A stretch of DNA of 64,000 nt, from contig NZ_JACHXK010000006.1 of assembly GCF_014192105.1 (NCBI RefSeq), positions 248,001 to 312,000 of the forward strand, read 5' to 3'. The notes beneath the pieces were generated by a model. That model saw only the letters and a list, made by a program, of their open reading frames with translations, did not search any database and was not told the origin of the DNA. The DNA is from Paenibacillus phyllosphaerae (GTDB taxonomy: Bacteria; Bacillota; Bacilli; Paenibacillales; Paenibacillaceae). A program made the position numbers and the translations under genes. How positions within the stretch are numbered: position 1 is the first letter of the stretch; every line of letters starts with the position of its first letter. Below are positions 34,886-43,493 of this stretch, in pieces.

Positions 34886-35434
34886 TCAAGGCTTCAGCAG
34901 ATTAACCAGACTAGCCGAGTAGTGGGCCTCCATAACGTTGTCGTAGCCGCGAATGCCGATCAGCACGAAACCGAGTATCAAGGAGAAATACAAGACAGCC
35001 AGATCCGCAGGGCTGCCGCTCCGGATAGAGCCCTCCGACTGGCCTCGACGCAAGATCTCGATGATCGGCTTCAAGTTATCGAGTCCGGTATGCGGGACAT
35101 TGTCCATATGAACGCGCGGAACCGCATCGATCAGCTGGGCTTGGGAGATGATCAAGATGCTGTCAGCCATCATCGAATGGGACAGCGTCGCGTCCAAATG
35201 CCAAGTTAATTTGTCGATTGCCGTTCCCGGTTGTTGTACGGCTTGGTCTACGATATCGCCGTACATATTCATAGCCCAGTAGACGGCGTTAACGAACAGT
35301 TCTCGTTTGGACGCGTAATAGTTATAGATATGGCCTTGGCTGAGCCCCGCGGCTTCAGCGATATGGCTGATCTTCGTACCTTCGAAACCTTTGCGTGCGA
35401 ACACGGGGATGCTTGCAGTTACGATTTGGTGCAT
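34886..35434 (-). CDS. TetR family regulator
   Basis: 182 aa from ATG 35434. N-terminal HTH: IAEAAGLSQGHIYNYYASK, then a helical ligand domain of unknown specificity. The in-frame codons upstream (SPRNATKDLEAREER, 35479-35435) also look like a normal TetR N-terminus, with ATC at 35482 where a start Met would be expected. The real start is therefore uncertain. Convergent with the glycosyltransferase remnant and divergent from adaA. Confidence 0.82.
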   Translation of the reverse strand: MHQIVTASIPVFARKGFEGTKISHIAEAAGLSQGHIYNYYASKRELFVNAVYWAMNMYGDIVDQAVQQPGTAIDKLTWHLDATLSHSMMADSILIISQAQLIDAVPRVHMDNVPHTGLDNLKPIIEILRRGQSEGSIRSGSPADLAVLYFSLILGFVLIGIRGYDNVMEAHYSASLVNLLKP

Positions 35435-35579
35435 GCGTTCTTCTCGGGCTTCGAGATCTTTGGTTGCGTTGCGCGGAGAGATAGGATCACCACTTTTATA
35501 AAGTCGAATATCGTCTATCGTTGCCGCAGAAGAGGGGTTTTATTCCTTTTCTCCGATGGATGCAGGGCCCGTTTTCTTT

Positions 35580-35623
35580 CGCAATCTTGCGCTTCTATTC
35601 CCTATCGCGTACAGATGCGCTCC
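35580..35623 (+). promoter_or_regulatory. Candidate Ada-controlled promoter
   Basis: CGCAATCTTGCG (35580-35591) is an inverted repeat around TC. It overlaps a TTGCGC -35-like box (35588-35593); TACAGA follows after 17 nt (35611-35616). Methylated Ada proteins bind just upstream of -35 in E. coli and bacilli, which fits this layout. Confidence 0.45.
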
Positions 35624-35655
35624 TCAGCGGTTATACTGGTAGGAGAGGTGAGAGA

Positions 35656-36246
35656 ATGGAACAACGCTACAACATGCAGCCGGAAGAGGCGTGGAAAGCG
35701 ATCATCGGCAATGACGCTGCCTATAATTCCCGTTTTCTATATGCGGTCGTAACGACGGGGATTTTTTGCCGGCCATCCTGCAAGTCTAAGCCGCCCAAAC
35801 GGGAAAATGTCCGGATCTTCCCTGATGCCAAGACAGCGCAGGCAGCCGGATACCGCCCGTGCAAACGGTGCAAGCCGACTGATCAGCGGCTGCCGGACGA
35901 GGAATGGCTGTTGCAGATTACCGCTGCGCTCGATGCGAATTACGACCAGCCGCTAACGCTTGCGGACTTGGCCGATATCTGCCATGGAAGTCCCTATCAT
36001 CTGCAGCGTACGTTCAAACAGCGAACGGGAATCACGCCTGTCGCTTATCTGCAGAACAAACGTATCGAGGCCGCGTCGCGCGAACTGCTCCACACCGATC
36101 GGCCGGTGGCGGAGATCGCGGCTTCCGTAGGCCTGCCGAATACGGCTTATTTCATTACATTATTCAAGAAGCTGAGAGGATTCACGCCGCGAGAGTACCG
36201 GAATCAGTTCAGACAGGAAGAGGTGACGCCGAATGGGTCATGCTGA
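35656..36246 (+). CDS. adaA: Ada methylphosphotriester transferase / AraC-type activator
   Basis: 196 aa. The N-terminal Ada zinc domain has FCRPSCKSKPP and the second Cys pair in YRPCKRCKP; the first Cys takes methyl groups from DNA phosphotriesters. The C-terminal AraC HTH (about 90-190) includes LADLADICHGSPYHLQRTFK and ends FTPREYR. Methylation turns it into an activator of the alkylation-repair genes. AGGAGAGGTG is 5 nt before the ATG. The long frame from 35521 is not used. Overlaps the next gene by 14 nt. Confidence 0.94.
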   Translation: MEQRYNMQPEEAWKAIIGNDAAYNSRFLYAVVTTGIFCRPSCKSKPPKRENVRIFPDAKTAQAAGYRPCKRCKPTDQRLPDEEWLLQITAALDANYDQPLTLADLADICHGSPYHLQRTFKQRTGITPVAYLQNKRIEAASRELLHTDRPVAEIAASVGLPNTAYFITLFKKLRGFTPREYRNQFRQEEVTPNGSC

Positions 36247-36766
36247 TTCTTGCATCGTTCGATGGGCCTTGGCGGAATATGGCGATTGGAAGTTTCATCT
36301 GGCGGCGACGGATCAAGGCCTCTGTTACGTCGGTTCGCAAGGGCTGCCTAAGGAAGAGATGTTAAGTTGGATAAACAAGGCAATGCCTGGCTGTGCGCTT
36401 ATTGAAGATACCGCGGCGCTAGAGCCTTATGTTGCTCAATTCCGAGCTTATTTGGAAGGCAGCGCACGGAACTTCTCCGTCCCATTGGATTCCCGGGGAA
36501 CCGACTTTCAGAAGTCGGTATGGGATGCGCTTATGCAAATTCCTTACGGCCATACCGTGTCATACTCGGATATTGCGAGCAAGATCGGACGCCCCGCCGC
36601 AGTTCGCGCGGTGGGTACCGCCATCGGGGCCAATCCGATACTGATTACAATCCCTTGCCATCGCGTTGTCGGCAAGCGCGGGGCTTTGACCGGTTATCGC
36701 GGGGGGCTGGCGATGAAGACGGAGCTGCTGGCCCTTGAGCGAACGGCCGAGAACGCATGGAGGTGA
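36233..36766 (+). CDS. adaB: O6-alkylguanine-DNA alkyltransferase
   Basis: 177 aa suicide repair enzyme. The acceptor Cys is in IPCHRVVG (nt about 36650-36670); the minor-groove HTH region is VSYSDIASKIGRPAAVRAVG, with the Arg finger. AGAGGTG precedes the ATG by 8 nt and the start overlaps adaA. Second gene of the adaptive-response operon. Confidence 0.94.
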   Translation: MGHADSCIVRWALAEYGDWKFHLAATDQGLCYVGSQGLPKEEMLSWINKAMPGCALIEDTAALEPYVAQFRAYLEGSARNFSVPLDSRGTDFQKSVWDALMQIPYGHTVSYSDIASKIGRPAAVRAVGTAIGANPILITIPCHRVVGKRGALTGYRGGLAMKTELLALERTAENAWR

Positions 36767-36772
36767 TCGGCG

Positions 36773-37591
36773 ATGAAGGCGGAGCTTCTATATAAAACGC
36801 CAAAGTCCATGCTCAACAAAGGGAGCGGCTTCCTCGCCAACTATAGCCATTCATTGAATCCATACGCGGGTTGTTCCTTTGCTTGCTCGTATTGCTATGT
36901 CAGGCAAAGTCCGGTCAACTTGTTCCGCGATGCGGATTGGGGGACTTGGGTCGACGTGAAGACAGGCGCCGCACAGGTGCTTGCCAAGGAACTTCGGCTG
37001 GCGAAGTCCAAAGGGCCGGTGACGATCTTCATGTCGTCGAGCACCGACCCTTATCAACCGGTTGAGGCCAAGGAGAGGGTGACGCGCTCCTTACTCGAGG
37101 TAATGGTGGACAACCCGCCTGATTTTCTGTTCCTTCAGACAAGAAGTCCGCTAGTGTCACGAGATATTGATCTGCTGCTTCGCATGAAGGATCGCGTCCG
37201 CGTAAGTATGACCGTCGAGACGGATCTGGAGGAGATTCGGCGGCACTTCAGCCCGTTCGCGCCGCCGATCGGAGGCAGGCTGAAGGCGCTTGCGACGCTG
37301 GCCGAAGCCGGTGTGCCGACCCAAGCCGCAATCGCGCCGATTCTGCCGAGCAGCGCGCATTTTGCCCAGATGCTGCGAGGATTGGTTACCCGCGTCTGCA
37401 TCGATGATTTCTATATGGGGGACGGCAGCGGCGGCAAGAGAACCAAACGGCTCAATCTGCTACCGCTTTACGAACAGCTCGGCTTGACCGAGTGGTACGG
37501 CTCCGATGCGTATAAGCTTGTCAGGGACAGGCTGCTTGACGTATTCAAGCCGGAGCAAGTGTTGGTCAGCCAAGAAGGGTTCGCGCCGTAG
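36773..37591 (+). CDS. SPL-family radical SAM protein
   Basis: 272 aa related to spore photoproduct lyase (SplB-like, Rv2578c-type). The cluster motif is AGCSFACSYCYVRQS (CxxxCxxC). The enzyme class uses a 5'-deoxyadenosyl radical. Length is shorter than SplB (about 340 aa) and the real substrate of this branch is unknown. It lies 6 nt after adaB and before alkA, so a role in DNA lesion repair is plausible. Confidence 0.82.
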   Translation: MKAELLYKTPKSMLNKGSGFLANYSHSLNPYAGCSFACSYCYVRQSPVNLFRDADWGTWVDVKTGAAQVLAKELRLAKSKGPVTIFMSSSTDPYQPVEAKERVTRSLLEVMVDNPPDFLFLQTRSPLVSRDIDLLLRMKDRVRVSMTVETDLEEIRRHFSPFAPPIGGRLKALATLAEAGVPTQAAIAPILPSSAHFAQMLRGLVTRVCIDDFYMGDGSGGKRTKRLNLLPLYEQLGLTEWYGSDAYKLVRDRLLDVFKPEQVLVSQEGFAP

Positions 37592-37624
37592 GCGAATAGA
37601 GTAGTAACGAAGGTGAGGAGACGT

Positions 37625-38248
37625 ATGGGATTGAGATTCGAATACGGTCAGGAGGAGATCGAATATTTGTCTGCGGCCGATCCCGTTCTTGCCCGGGCGA
37701 TCGTAAGGCTTGGACGGGTTGACCGGCCGATCCAGGACGATGTATTCAAAGCGCTCATCCATGCGGTGGTCGGGCAATTGATCTCGGCGAAGGCGGCAGA
37801 CACGATATGGGGGAGAATGCAGACCGCATTCGGCGAATTGTCGGCTGCAACGCTGGCAGCGCAAGATGCCGAGAAGCTCCAACGTTGCGGCATGACGATG
37901 CGCAAGTCAAGTACGATACATCAGCTCGCACAGCTGGTGGCCAGCGGCGAAGTGAAGCTGGAAGGGCTGGCGCAATTATCGGATTCGGAGGTCATTCGCG
38001 AGCTTACCCTAATTAAGGGCATCGGTCCATGGACCGCCGAGATGGTATTGCTCCATGCGCTGCAACGGAAGGATATCGTCAGCTGGGGAGACATCGCGAT
38101 CCGTCGCGGAATGATGAAATTGTACGGGCTGCAGACGTTGACGCAATCGGAGTTCACTATTTATCGGAGCAGGTACTCGCCGCATGGCTCGGTGGCTTCC
38201 ATTTATTTGTGGGAGCTAGCAACTGTAGAAGAGGAACGTTGGAGGTAG
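37625..38248 (+). CDS. alkA: DNA-3-methyladenine glycosylase (AlkA type)
   Basis: 207 aa HhH-GPD glycosylase that removes alkylated bases. The helix-hairpin-helix is LTLIKGIGPWTAEMVLLHAL and the catalytic Asp follows in VSWGDIAIRRGMMKLYG. The short form lacks the N-terminal AlkA domain. ATG 37625 follows GGTGAGGAG by 4 nt. The stop codon touches the alkD start. Confidence 0.9.
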   Translation: MGLRFEYGQEEIEYLSAADPVLARAIVRLGRVDRPIQDDVFKALIHAVVGQLISAKAADTIWGRMQTAFGELSAATLAAQDAEKLQRCGMTMRKSSTIHQLAQLVASGEVKLEGLAQLSDSEVIRELTLIKGIGPWTAEMVLLHALQRKDIVSWGDIAIRRGMMKLYGLQTLTQSEFTIYRSRYSPHGSVASIYLWELATVEEERWR

Positions 38249-38947
38249 ATGGTGATTTCAAGCATGGGACTTACATACAAGCAGACGTTGATCGAGCTGG
38301 CAGAGGAGGAATATCGTCAGTTCTCGGCCGCCCTGATCCCGAATATATCGAATTTGCTCGGTGTCCGGCTGCCCGCGTTGAGACGGATCGCCAAACAGAT
38401 CGCGCAAGGGGATTGGCGGACTTATCTGGCTGAGGCGGAGTCGGACTACTTCGAGGAAGTGATGCTGCAAGGGATGGTCATCGGCTGCGTGAAGACCGAT
38501 GTGGACGAATGGCTCGGTCTGGTCGCAAGCTTCGTGCCGAAGATCGACAATTGGTCGGTATGCGACAGCTTCTGTATCGGACTGAAGCAGACGAAGGCGC
38601 ACAAGGAGCAGGTCTGGGACTTTCTATTGCCGTATCTGCAGTCCGACAAGACGTATGAGATTCGGTTCGGCGTTGTGATGCTGCTCGATTATTATGTGGA
38701 AGACGACTATATTCTGCGCGTGTTGGAGCTGCTCGATCAGACCAAGCGCGACGATTATTACGTGCAGATGGCGGTCGCATGGGCATTATCGATCTGCTAC
38801 ATCCATTATCCGGAGCCGACGCTCCGATATATGGCCTCATGTTCGCTGGATCATTTTACGTATAATAAAGCGATTCAAAAAATGATCGAATCGCTGCGCG
38901 TCGACGCCGATACGAAGCAGATGCTGCGCGGCCTGAAGCGCAAATAA
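38249..38947 (+). CDS. alkD: AlkD-type DNA alkylation repair protein
   Basis: 232 aa HEAT-like repeat glycosylase for bulky alkylated bases. The conserved DNWSVCDSF carries the catalytic Asp region, and the helical repeats (YEIRFGVVMLLDYYVEDDYI) are typical. ATG lies directly after the alkA stop, with GGAGG 3-4 nt upstream; ATG 38264 is a possible alternative. Last gene of the operon. Confidence 0.9.
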   Translation: MVISSMGLTYKQTLIELAEEEYRQFSAALIPNISNLLGVRLPALRRIAKQIAQGDWRTYLAEAESDYFEEVMLQGMVIGCVKTDVDEWLGLVASFVPKIDNWSVCDSFCIGLKQTKAHKEQVWDFLLPYLQSDKTYEIRFGVVMLLDYYVEDDYILRVLELLDQTKRDDYYVQMAVAWALSICYIHYPEPTLRYMASCSLDHFTYNKAIQKMIESLRVDADTKQMLRGLKRK

Positions 38948-38980
38948 ATGATAATAAACGTAATAACGATAAAAACGATA

Positions 38981-39019
38981 AAGACGCTGCCTTCTCCTCA
39001 AAGGAAAGGGCAGCGTCTT
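38981..39019 (-). terminator. Hairpin terminator between convergent alkD and AKR genes
   Basis: Perfect 11-bp stem AAGACGCTGCC/GGCAGCGTCTT, 17-nt loop. On the minus strand a T-rich tail (TTTATCGTTTTTATCG) follows, 9 nt after the AKR stop. Confidence 0.7.
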
Positions 39020-39027
39020 GGCGTGCA

Positions 39028-39870
39028 TTAGAAATCAAAATTGTCCGGATCGGGACCGACGCGGCGATTCTCGTTCAAGCGGTCGATCGCCTCCATCTCT
39101 TGCGTACTCAGCTCGAAATCGAAAACCGACGCATTCTCGATGATGCGATGCGCCTTCGTCGATTTCGGAATCGTAATGACGCCGTGCTGCAGATCCCATC
39201 GCAGAATGACTTGCGCGACCGACTTCCCGTGCGTTGCGGCAATGTCACCCAGAATAGGATGGTCGAGGAGTCTGCCTTGCATGAGCGGGGACCATGCTTC
39301 GAGCTGTATGCCGCTCGCCTTCGTGAACGATAGCAGCTCCTTCTGCGTCAGCATCGGGTGGAACTCTACCTGATTGATCATCGGTTTAATTTCCGCTTCT
39401 TGCATCAAGTCCTCGAGATGATGGATTTGGAAGTTGCTCACGCCGATCGCTTTGACGCTACCTGCCTTGTATATCGTCTCGAGCGCACGCCACGTATCTT
39501 TGTATTTGCCGGCGACCGGCCAATGGATGAGATACAGATCCAGGTAGTCGAGCCCAAGCTTGGACAAGCTGGTCTCGTATGCGGCCAAGGTTGCTTCGTA
39601 GCCCATATCGGCCGTCCATACCTTGGATGTCACGAACAGATCTTCGCGAGTGAGGCCATTGTCGGCGATCGCTTCGCGAATGCCTTGGCCAACGCTTGCT
39701 TCATTGCCATAGATCGCGGCCGTATCGATGCTGCGGTAACCGTATTTAACGGCGGATTTGATGGCTTCGACCAGCTCTGCGCCTTCTTCAACCTTGAATA
39801 CGCCTAGGCCGAGCCATGGCATCCGTACGCCGTTTGCTAATGGAGTCGTGCTGTGAAGTTGAAAGTTCAT
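39028..39870 (-). CDS. Aldo/keto reductase
   Basis: 280 aa NADPH-dependent carbonyl reductase of the YvgN/YtbE type. Catalytic tetrad regions are seen: YRSIDTAAIYGNE (Asp, Tyr), VTSKVW (Lys) and LIHWP (His). The C-terminal TIPKSTKAHRIIENASVF binds NADPH. It is followed by the convergent alkD hairpin and preceded by the MFS gene, with which it is probably co-transcribed under HxlR control. Confidence 0.92.
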   Translation of the reverse strand: MNFQLHSTTPLANGVRMPWLGLGVFKVEEGAELVEAIKSAVKYGYRSIDTAAIYGNEASVGQGIREAIADNGLTREDLFVTSKVWTADMGYEATLAAYETSLSKLGLDYLDLYLIHWPVAGKYKDTWRALETIYKAGSVKAIGVSNFQIHHLEDLMQEAEIKPMINQVEFHPMLTQKELLSFTKASGIQLEAWSPLMQGRLLDHPILGDIAATHGKSVAQVILRWDLQHGVITIPKSTKAHRIIENASVFDFELSTQEMEAIDRLNENRRVGPDPDNFDF

Positions 39871-39912
39871 GGGGATAATTCCTCCTAATATAGTGTAATC
39901 GTATTTTCGTCA

Positions 39913-41136
39913 TTAGTGAGTTGACGCCGTCTTGCTGGTCTTAAGAGCAGGCTCGGAGTCAGAACGCTTCTCGAGCAGTAGGCTCCAGCCTGTCAACAGC
40001 ACGGCGCCGACGACCATGATGCCGCCAACCCATGCGGTATGAATCAGTCCGAGCGAGTCGGTTACGAGACCGCCCAAGTAAGCGCCAAGCGCGATGCCGG
40101 CGTTAAAGGCGGCGATATTGACTGCTGAAGCAACGTCGACGGCTTTGGGCGCATAGCGCTCCGCGAGCGACAGCACGTAGATTTGCAGCCCGGGTACATT
40201 CATGAACGCGAGCAAGCCCATGGCAAAAACGGTCATTAGACCGGCAATCTTGTACGGAGCCGTGAAGCTAAGAATAAACAATACGATCGCTTGCAGGGCG
40301 AACATGACGAGCAGGGCGGGGAGCGGTTTTTTGTTGGCCGCCTTGCCGCCTGCTACGTTCCCGATCGCGATGGCGATTCCGTACAGCAAGAGCAACAGCG
40401 CTACGGTAGACGCGCCGAATCCGGTTACGTCGTGCAAGAGCGGCGACAGATAAGTGAAGACGACGAACGTGCCGCCATAGCCAAGCGCCGTAATTAAGAA
40501 GGCGAGCACCAGTCGTCCGCTGGCAAACAGCTTCAGCTGATGACGCACGGGCGTCTTCGTTCCTTTGCGCAGCTGTGCCGGCACAAGAATGAGATTGGCG
40601 ATCAAGGCGAGCACCCCGATTATGACGATGGAGACAAAAGCCGCGCGCCAGCCAAGCTGCTGCCCGATGAAAGTGCCCAGCGGAACGCCGGTCACCGTCG
40701 CGATCGTGAGCCCGGAGAACATGGTCGCAATCGCGCTTGCCCTGCGGTTCTCGGGTACAAGATCGGCGGCGATGGTCGAACCGATCGACATGAAGACGCC
40801 ATGCGCCAAGGCCGAGATAACGCGCGCGGTCAGCAGCAATGAGACACCTTGGGATAGCGCAGCCAGCGTATTGCCGAATATAAACACGAGCATGATCCAG
40901 ATGAGCAGCGTTTTGCGCGGCACGCCAGACGTCATGGAAGTCAACACGGGGGCGCCGAAGGTGACGCCAAGCGCGTACAACGTAACGGTTAATCCCGCTA
41001 AAGTAACTGATATATGCAGATCATCGGCAATCAGGGGAAGAAGCCCCACGCTGATGAATTCGGTTGTTCCGATCGCAAAGGCGCTGATGGCTAAGGCAAG
41101 CAGCGCTAAGGTACTGCGTTTGTGATCAAGCGACAT
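39913..41136 (-). CDS. MFS exporter (AraJ/YdhP type)
   Basis: 407 aa, 12 helices. The start FAIGTTEFISVGLLPLIADD and the inter-helix loop SGVPRKTLL are typical of drug/sugar efflux MFS proteins of the DHA12 kind. ATG 41136 follows AAAGGAG; the TTG at 41145 is inside the leader. Divergent from the HxlR gene, a common arrangement for redox or electrophile response. Confidence 0.87.
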   Translation of the reverse strand: MSLDHKRSTLALLALAISAFAIGTTEFISVGLLPLIADDLHISVTLAGLTVTLYALGVTFGAPVLTSMTSGVPRKTLLIWIMLVFIFGNTLAALSQGVSLLLTARVISALAHGVFMSIGSTIAADLVPENRRASAIATMFSGLTIATVTGVPLGTFIGQQLGWRAAFVSIVIIGVLALIANLILVPAQLRKGTKTPVRHQLKLFASGRLVLAFLITALGYGGTFVVFTYLSPLLHDVTGFGASTVALLLLLYGIAIAIGNVAGGKAANKKPLPALLVMFALQAIVLFILSFTAPYKIAGLMTVFAMGLLAFMNVPGLQIYVLSLAERYAPKAVDVASAVNIAAFNAGIALGAYLGGLVTDSLGLIHTAWVGGIMVVGAVLLTGWSLLLEKRSDSEPALKTSKTASTH

Positions 41137-41206
41137 GCGCTTCAACTCCTTTTCTAGTAAACCCGGCCGGTGAATGTTATTATGGAGCCATTAGACGAAT
41201 AAGAAC

Positions 41207-41216
41207 AGTACGTACT
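41207..41216. promoter_or_regulatory. Palindrome in the MFS-hxlR divergent region
   Basis: AGTACGTACT is a perfect 10-bp palindrome between the divergent starts, possibly part of an HxlR operator. Confidence 0.3.
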
Positions 41217-41281
41217 TTGAAGTGCTATAGGCACCAAAAAGTTCCCTAGGGCAAGCGGCAGTTGAATCGGAGGTATGCATA

Positions 41282-41683
41282 ATGGAGAAGACTTTGGTGA
41301 AAAAGAAATATAATATATCGGTCGAAGCGACGCTTGAGGTCATCGGCGGGAAGTGGAAATGCGTGATCTTGTGCCATCTGACGCATGGCAAGAAGCGCAC
41401 GAGCGATCTGCGGAGATTGATGCCGTCCATTACGCAGAAGATGCTGACCCAGCAGCTTCGGGAGCTTGAAGACGACGGCATCGTCAACCGGATCAGCTAC
41501 AACGAAGTACCGCCGAGAGTGGAGTACGAGCTCAGCGAATACGGCTGGAGCTTGAAGACGATCCTGGATTCGCTCTGTTCGTGGGGCGAGAGACATATTG
41601 CCAAGGAATACGGCGACATCACGGAGATGCTGGAGAACAATATTCTGAACCGAGGCGTCTTCTCCGACCATGGCGACGAATAA
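41282..41683 (+). CDS. HxlR family regulator
   Basis: 133 aa winged helix of the HxlR/YodB type. It has the usual VIGGKWKCVILCHL with a Cys near the N-terminus (a redox-sensing position in YodB-like proteins) and LMPSITQKMLTQQLRELEDDG as the DNA-binding helix. GGAGGT precedes the ATG. Divergent from the MFS/AKR pair and probably their repressor. Confidence 0.9.
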   Translation: MEKTLVKKKYNISVEATLEVIGGKWKCVILCHLTHGKKRTSDLRRLMPSITQKMLTQQLRELEDDGIVNRISYNEVPPRVEYELSEYGWSLKTILDSLCSWGERHIAKEYGDITEMLENNILNRGVFSDHGDE

Positions 41684-41716
41684 GCGGCCAACAGGATAAT
41701 CGCGGCATAATAAAAG

Positions 41717-41760
41717 AGCAAGATAACTTGGCGCGGCGCCAAGCTATCTTGCTTTTCTTT
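41717..41760 (+). terminator. Strong terminator after hxlR
   Basis: 18-nt arms (41717-41734 and 41736-41753) with a single mismatch, then TTTCTTTT. T-rich on the other strand too, so it can serve the convergent gene, whose stop lies inside it. Confidence 0.82.
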
Positions 41761-42367
41761 TGTCGGTCCAACGGAACCGGATCTCGTCCAGCTCGATGCC
41801 GCTTGCGCTATGGCGAAGATTGAGGAAGATGCTGGTAATCAATTTGGAGACGAGCAGGACGATGACTTGAATCATGAACAGAACGACGAAATTCGTATCG
41901 TTGAACATGACGAACAGATCGAATGCAACCATCGTCGGTCTAACGACGAAGGCGAATAACGCGCATACCGTAAGTGCATAAGCGTAGAAATTGCGATTCG
42001 AATTTAAGGTCCATTGATAGATAAACATATACGTGATGGGGACCAGTGCTGTGTCGAGCGGGACGCTCTCCGGGAAAAAGGGCATTAGTTTATACGGATA
42101 ATTCCAATACCCGTGGGTAACGCCGAAATGGTCGCAATAACTCGCCCAAACGTGTATGTTGAGTCCGAAAAATCCAACTAATATTGCTTGCTTACGGTCG
42201 ATGAACATGAATAGGACGAGCAGCGGCACGACGAGCAGACCGAGCAACAGCCAGAATTGCCAGGTGTCCGTGCCCGAGAAGGCATGCCAATATTGTTGCG
42301 TAAAGGCCGTGCCTTGTTGATGCGCGTCTTGAAGCATCTCGAGTTGCCGTGATTGTTCGATATCCAA
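41744..42367 (-). CDS. CBO0543-like membrane protein
   Basis: 207 aa with five or six hydrophobic segments (WQFWLLLGLLVVPLLVLFMF, FVVLFMIQVIVLLVSKLI) and the WNYPYKLMPFFPESVPLD motif I associate with the CBO0543 family found in bacilli. Function unknown. The start is a TTG at 42367 about 10-12 nt after AAAGGAG; an internal ATG is possible. Its 3' end lies inside the shared hairpin. Confidence 0.75.
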   Translation of the reverse strand: MDIEQSRQLEMLQDAHQQGTAFTQQYWHAFSGTDTWQFWLLLGLLVVPLLVLFMFIDRKQAILVGFFGLNIHVWASYCDHFGVTHGYWNYPYKLMPFFPESVPLDTALVPITYMFIYQWTLNSNRNFYAYALTVCALFAFVVRPTMVAFDLFVMFNDTNFVVLFMIQVIVLLVSKLITSIFLNLRHSASGIELDEIRFRWTDKRKAR

Positions 42368-42714
42368 CGTATAGGACGCTCCTTTCGTGTGTTGCGTGTA
42401 TCGGCGGCTTGCGTTTTATCAATTGATGTTCAGCGAACAGGAGTAGGTTATTGAAGTTCATGTTGAACCTTAGTATGGACCAAAATATTGGGCCGAGTAG
42501 TGCAAATAATGGTGGATGATTTCGAAACGGTCCGTCTGTCAAGGGGAGGAGGATGAGCTGAAACGGGAAGGAAAGGCAGTCCGCCTTGTCGAACAGAATG
42601 CTTACCAAGCGCTGCTTATTGCATATCGGCTATGTGATTCAGACAGGCGGCCGACGCTGGCGACGAGGCTTTGATTCTGCTTGGGAATACAGAGGTGAAA
42701 GAGGCTTACTTAGC
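42368..42714. other. Intergenic stretch before the DMT remnant
   Basis: No confident gene. A 52-codon frame (42516-42674) looks partly coding (LVEQNAYQALLIAYRLCD) but has no good ribosome site. A strong AAGGGGAGGAGG at about 42540-42551 is followed by ATG AGC TGA, i.e. an immediate stop. Both look like residues of lost genes. Confidence 0.35.
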
Positions 42715-43262
42715 ATGAAGAATTACGTGCCGTTTTTGTACGGCATTTTGACATCCTTGTTTTTCTCTATGGCCTTCGTGATGAACCGCGCGATGGAGCT
42801 GGGTGGAGGCAGTTGGATGTGGAGCGCATCCTTGAGGTATCTGATCATGCTGCCATTATTGTGGGGAATCGTTCTATTACGCGGGGGAATACGGCGGCTG
42901 ATGTCTATCAGCGGGTGCTCGGGATGACGACCGCGAGTCTTCCCGTCTGGATCGTGCTGGCGCTGTGCGGTTATGCAACGGCCGGGTTTCCCAGCACGGC
43001 GCAGATTGGGCAATCGGCGATCGTCGCTGTCAGTTCCGGCGTCATCGCCACCATTCTGTTCTTCACGGCGACGGAGCTCGTGAAGCAATCGCCGCAGCGG
43101 CTTGCCGCGGTAGAAGCGACGCAAGCCGGAGAAGTTGTGTTCACGGTAATCGGCGAACTTATCCTGCTTGCGAGCGTCTTCCCTTCGCCGCTTTCATGGG
43201 CGGGTATGGGCATCGTCGTCATCGGCATGATCGTTCACAGCCTGGTTGCAACAGGGAAGTGA
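42715..43262 (+). pseudogene. DMT-superfamily transporter with internal deletion
   Basis: The front piece (42715 to about 42902) reads FLYGILTSLFFSMAFVMNRA with WSASLRYLIMLPLLWGIVLL, the start of a multidrug-efflux DMT transporter. After RRL the frame that makes sense changes to DVYQRVLGMTTASLPVWIVL. It continues through VAVSSGVIATILFF and AAVEATQAGEVVFTVIGELI to the stop at 43262, the end of the same family. About 100 residues between the pieces are missing compared with the usual length near 310, and the junction is out of frame. Confidence 0.7.
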
Positions 43263-43374
43263 CATTCTAGTTCCCTCTCACCCAAGGCATACTGTTGAGG
43301 ATTATTTGCTAGTCGGATCTATCATTGTCCAGTTCGCTCTTACACCGATGCACCGCGATTATCGCAAAGCGAGA

Positions 43375-43411
43375 AGAAGCCTGCTTCCTTCATTGAGGAA
43401 TGCAGGCTTCT
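43375..43411. repeat. Hairpin between DMT remnant and trx
   Basis: AGAAGCCTGC/GCAGGCTTCT with an inner TTCCT/AGGAA pairing; a second hairpin GTTGCAGC/GCTGCAAC lies near 43433-43450. No T run follows on either strand, so terminator function is uncertain. Confidence 0.4.
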
Positions 43412-43493
43412 GATGTTTAGGCGGTCGGCGAGTTGCAGCCAGGCTGCAACTGTCTAGTTGAAGGAGCGAGATGACTGGCGTGTTCTTCCGAAA

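Noticed and set aside
35521-35655. N-terminal extension of adaA
   Set aside because: The ribosome site AGGAGAGGTG and the promoter lie inside it; ATG 35656 gives a canonical Ada start.
42516-42674. 52-codon frame before the DMT remnant
   Set aside because: Peptide looks partly coding but there is no ribosome site or recognised family.
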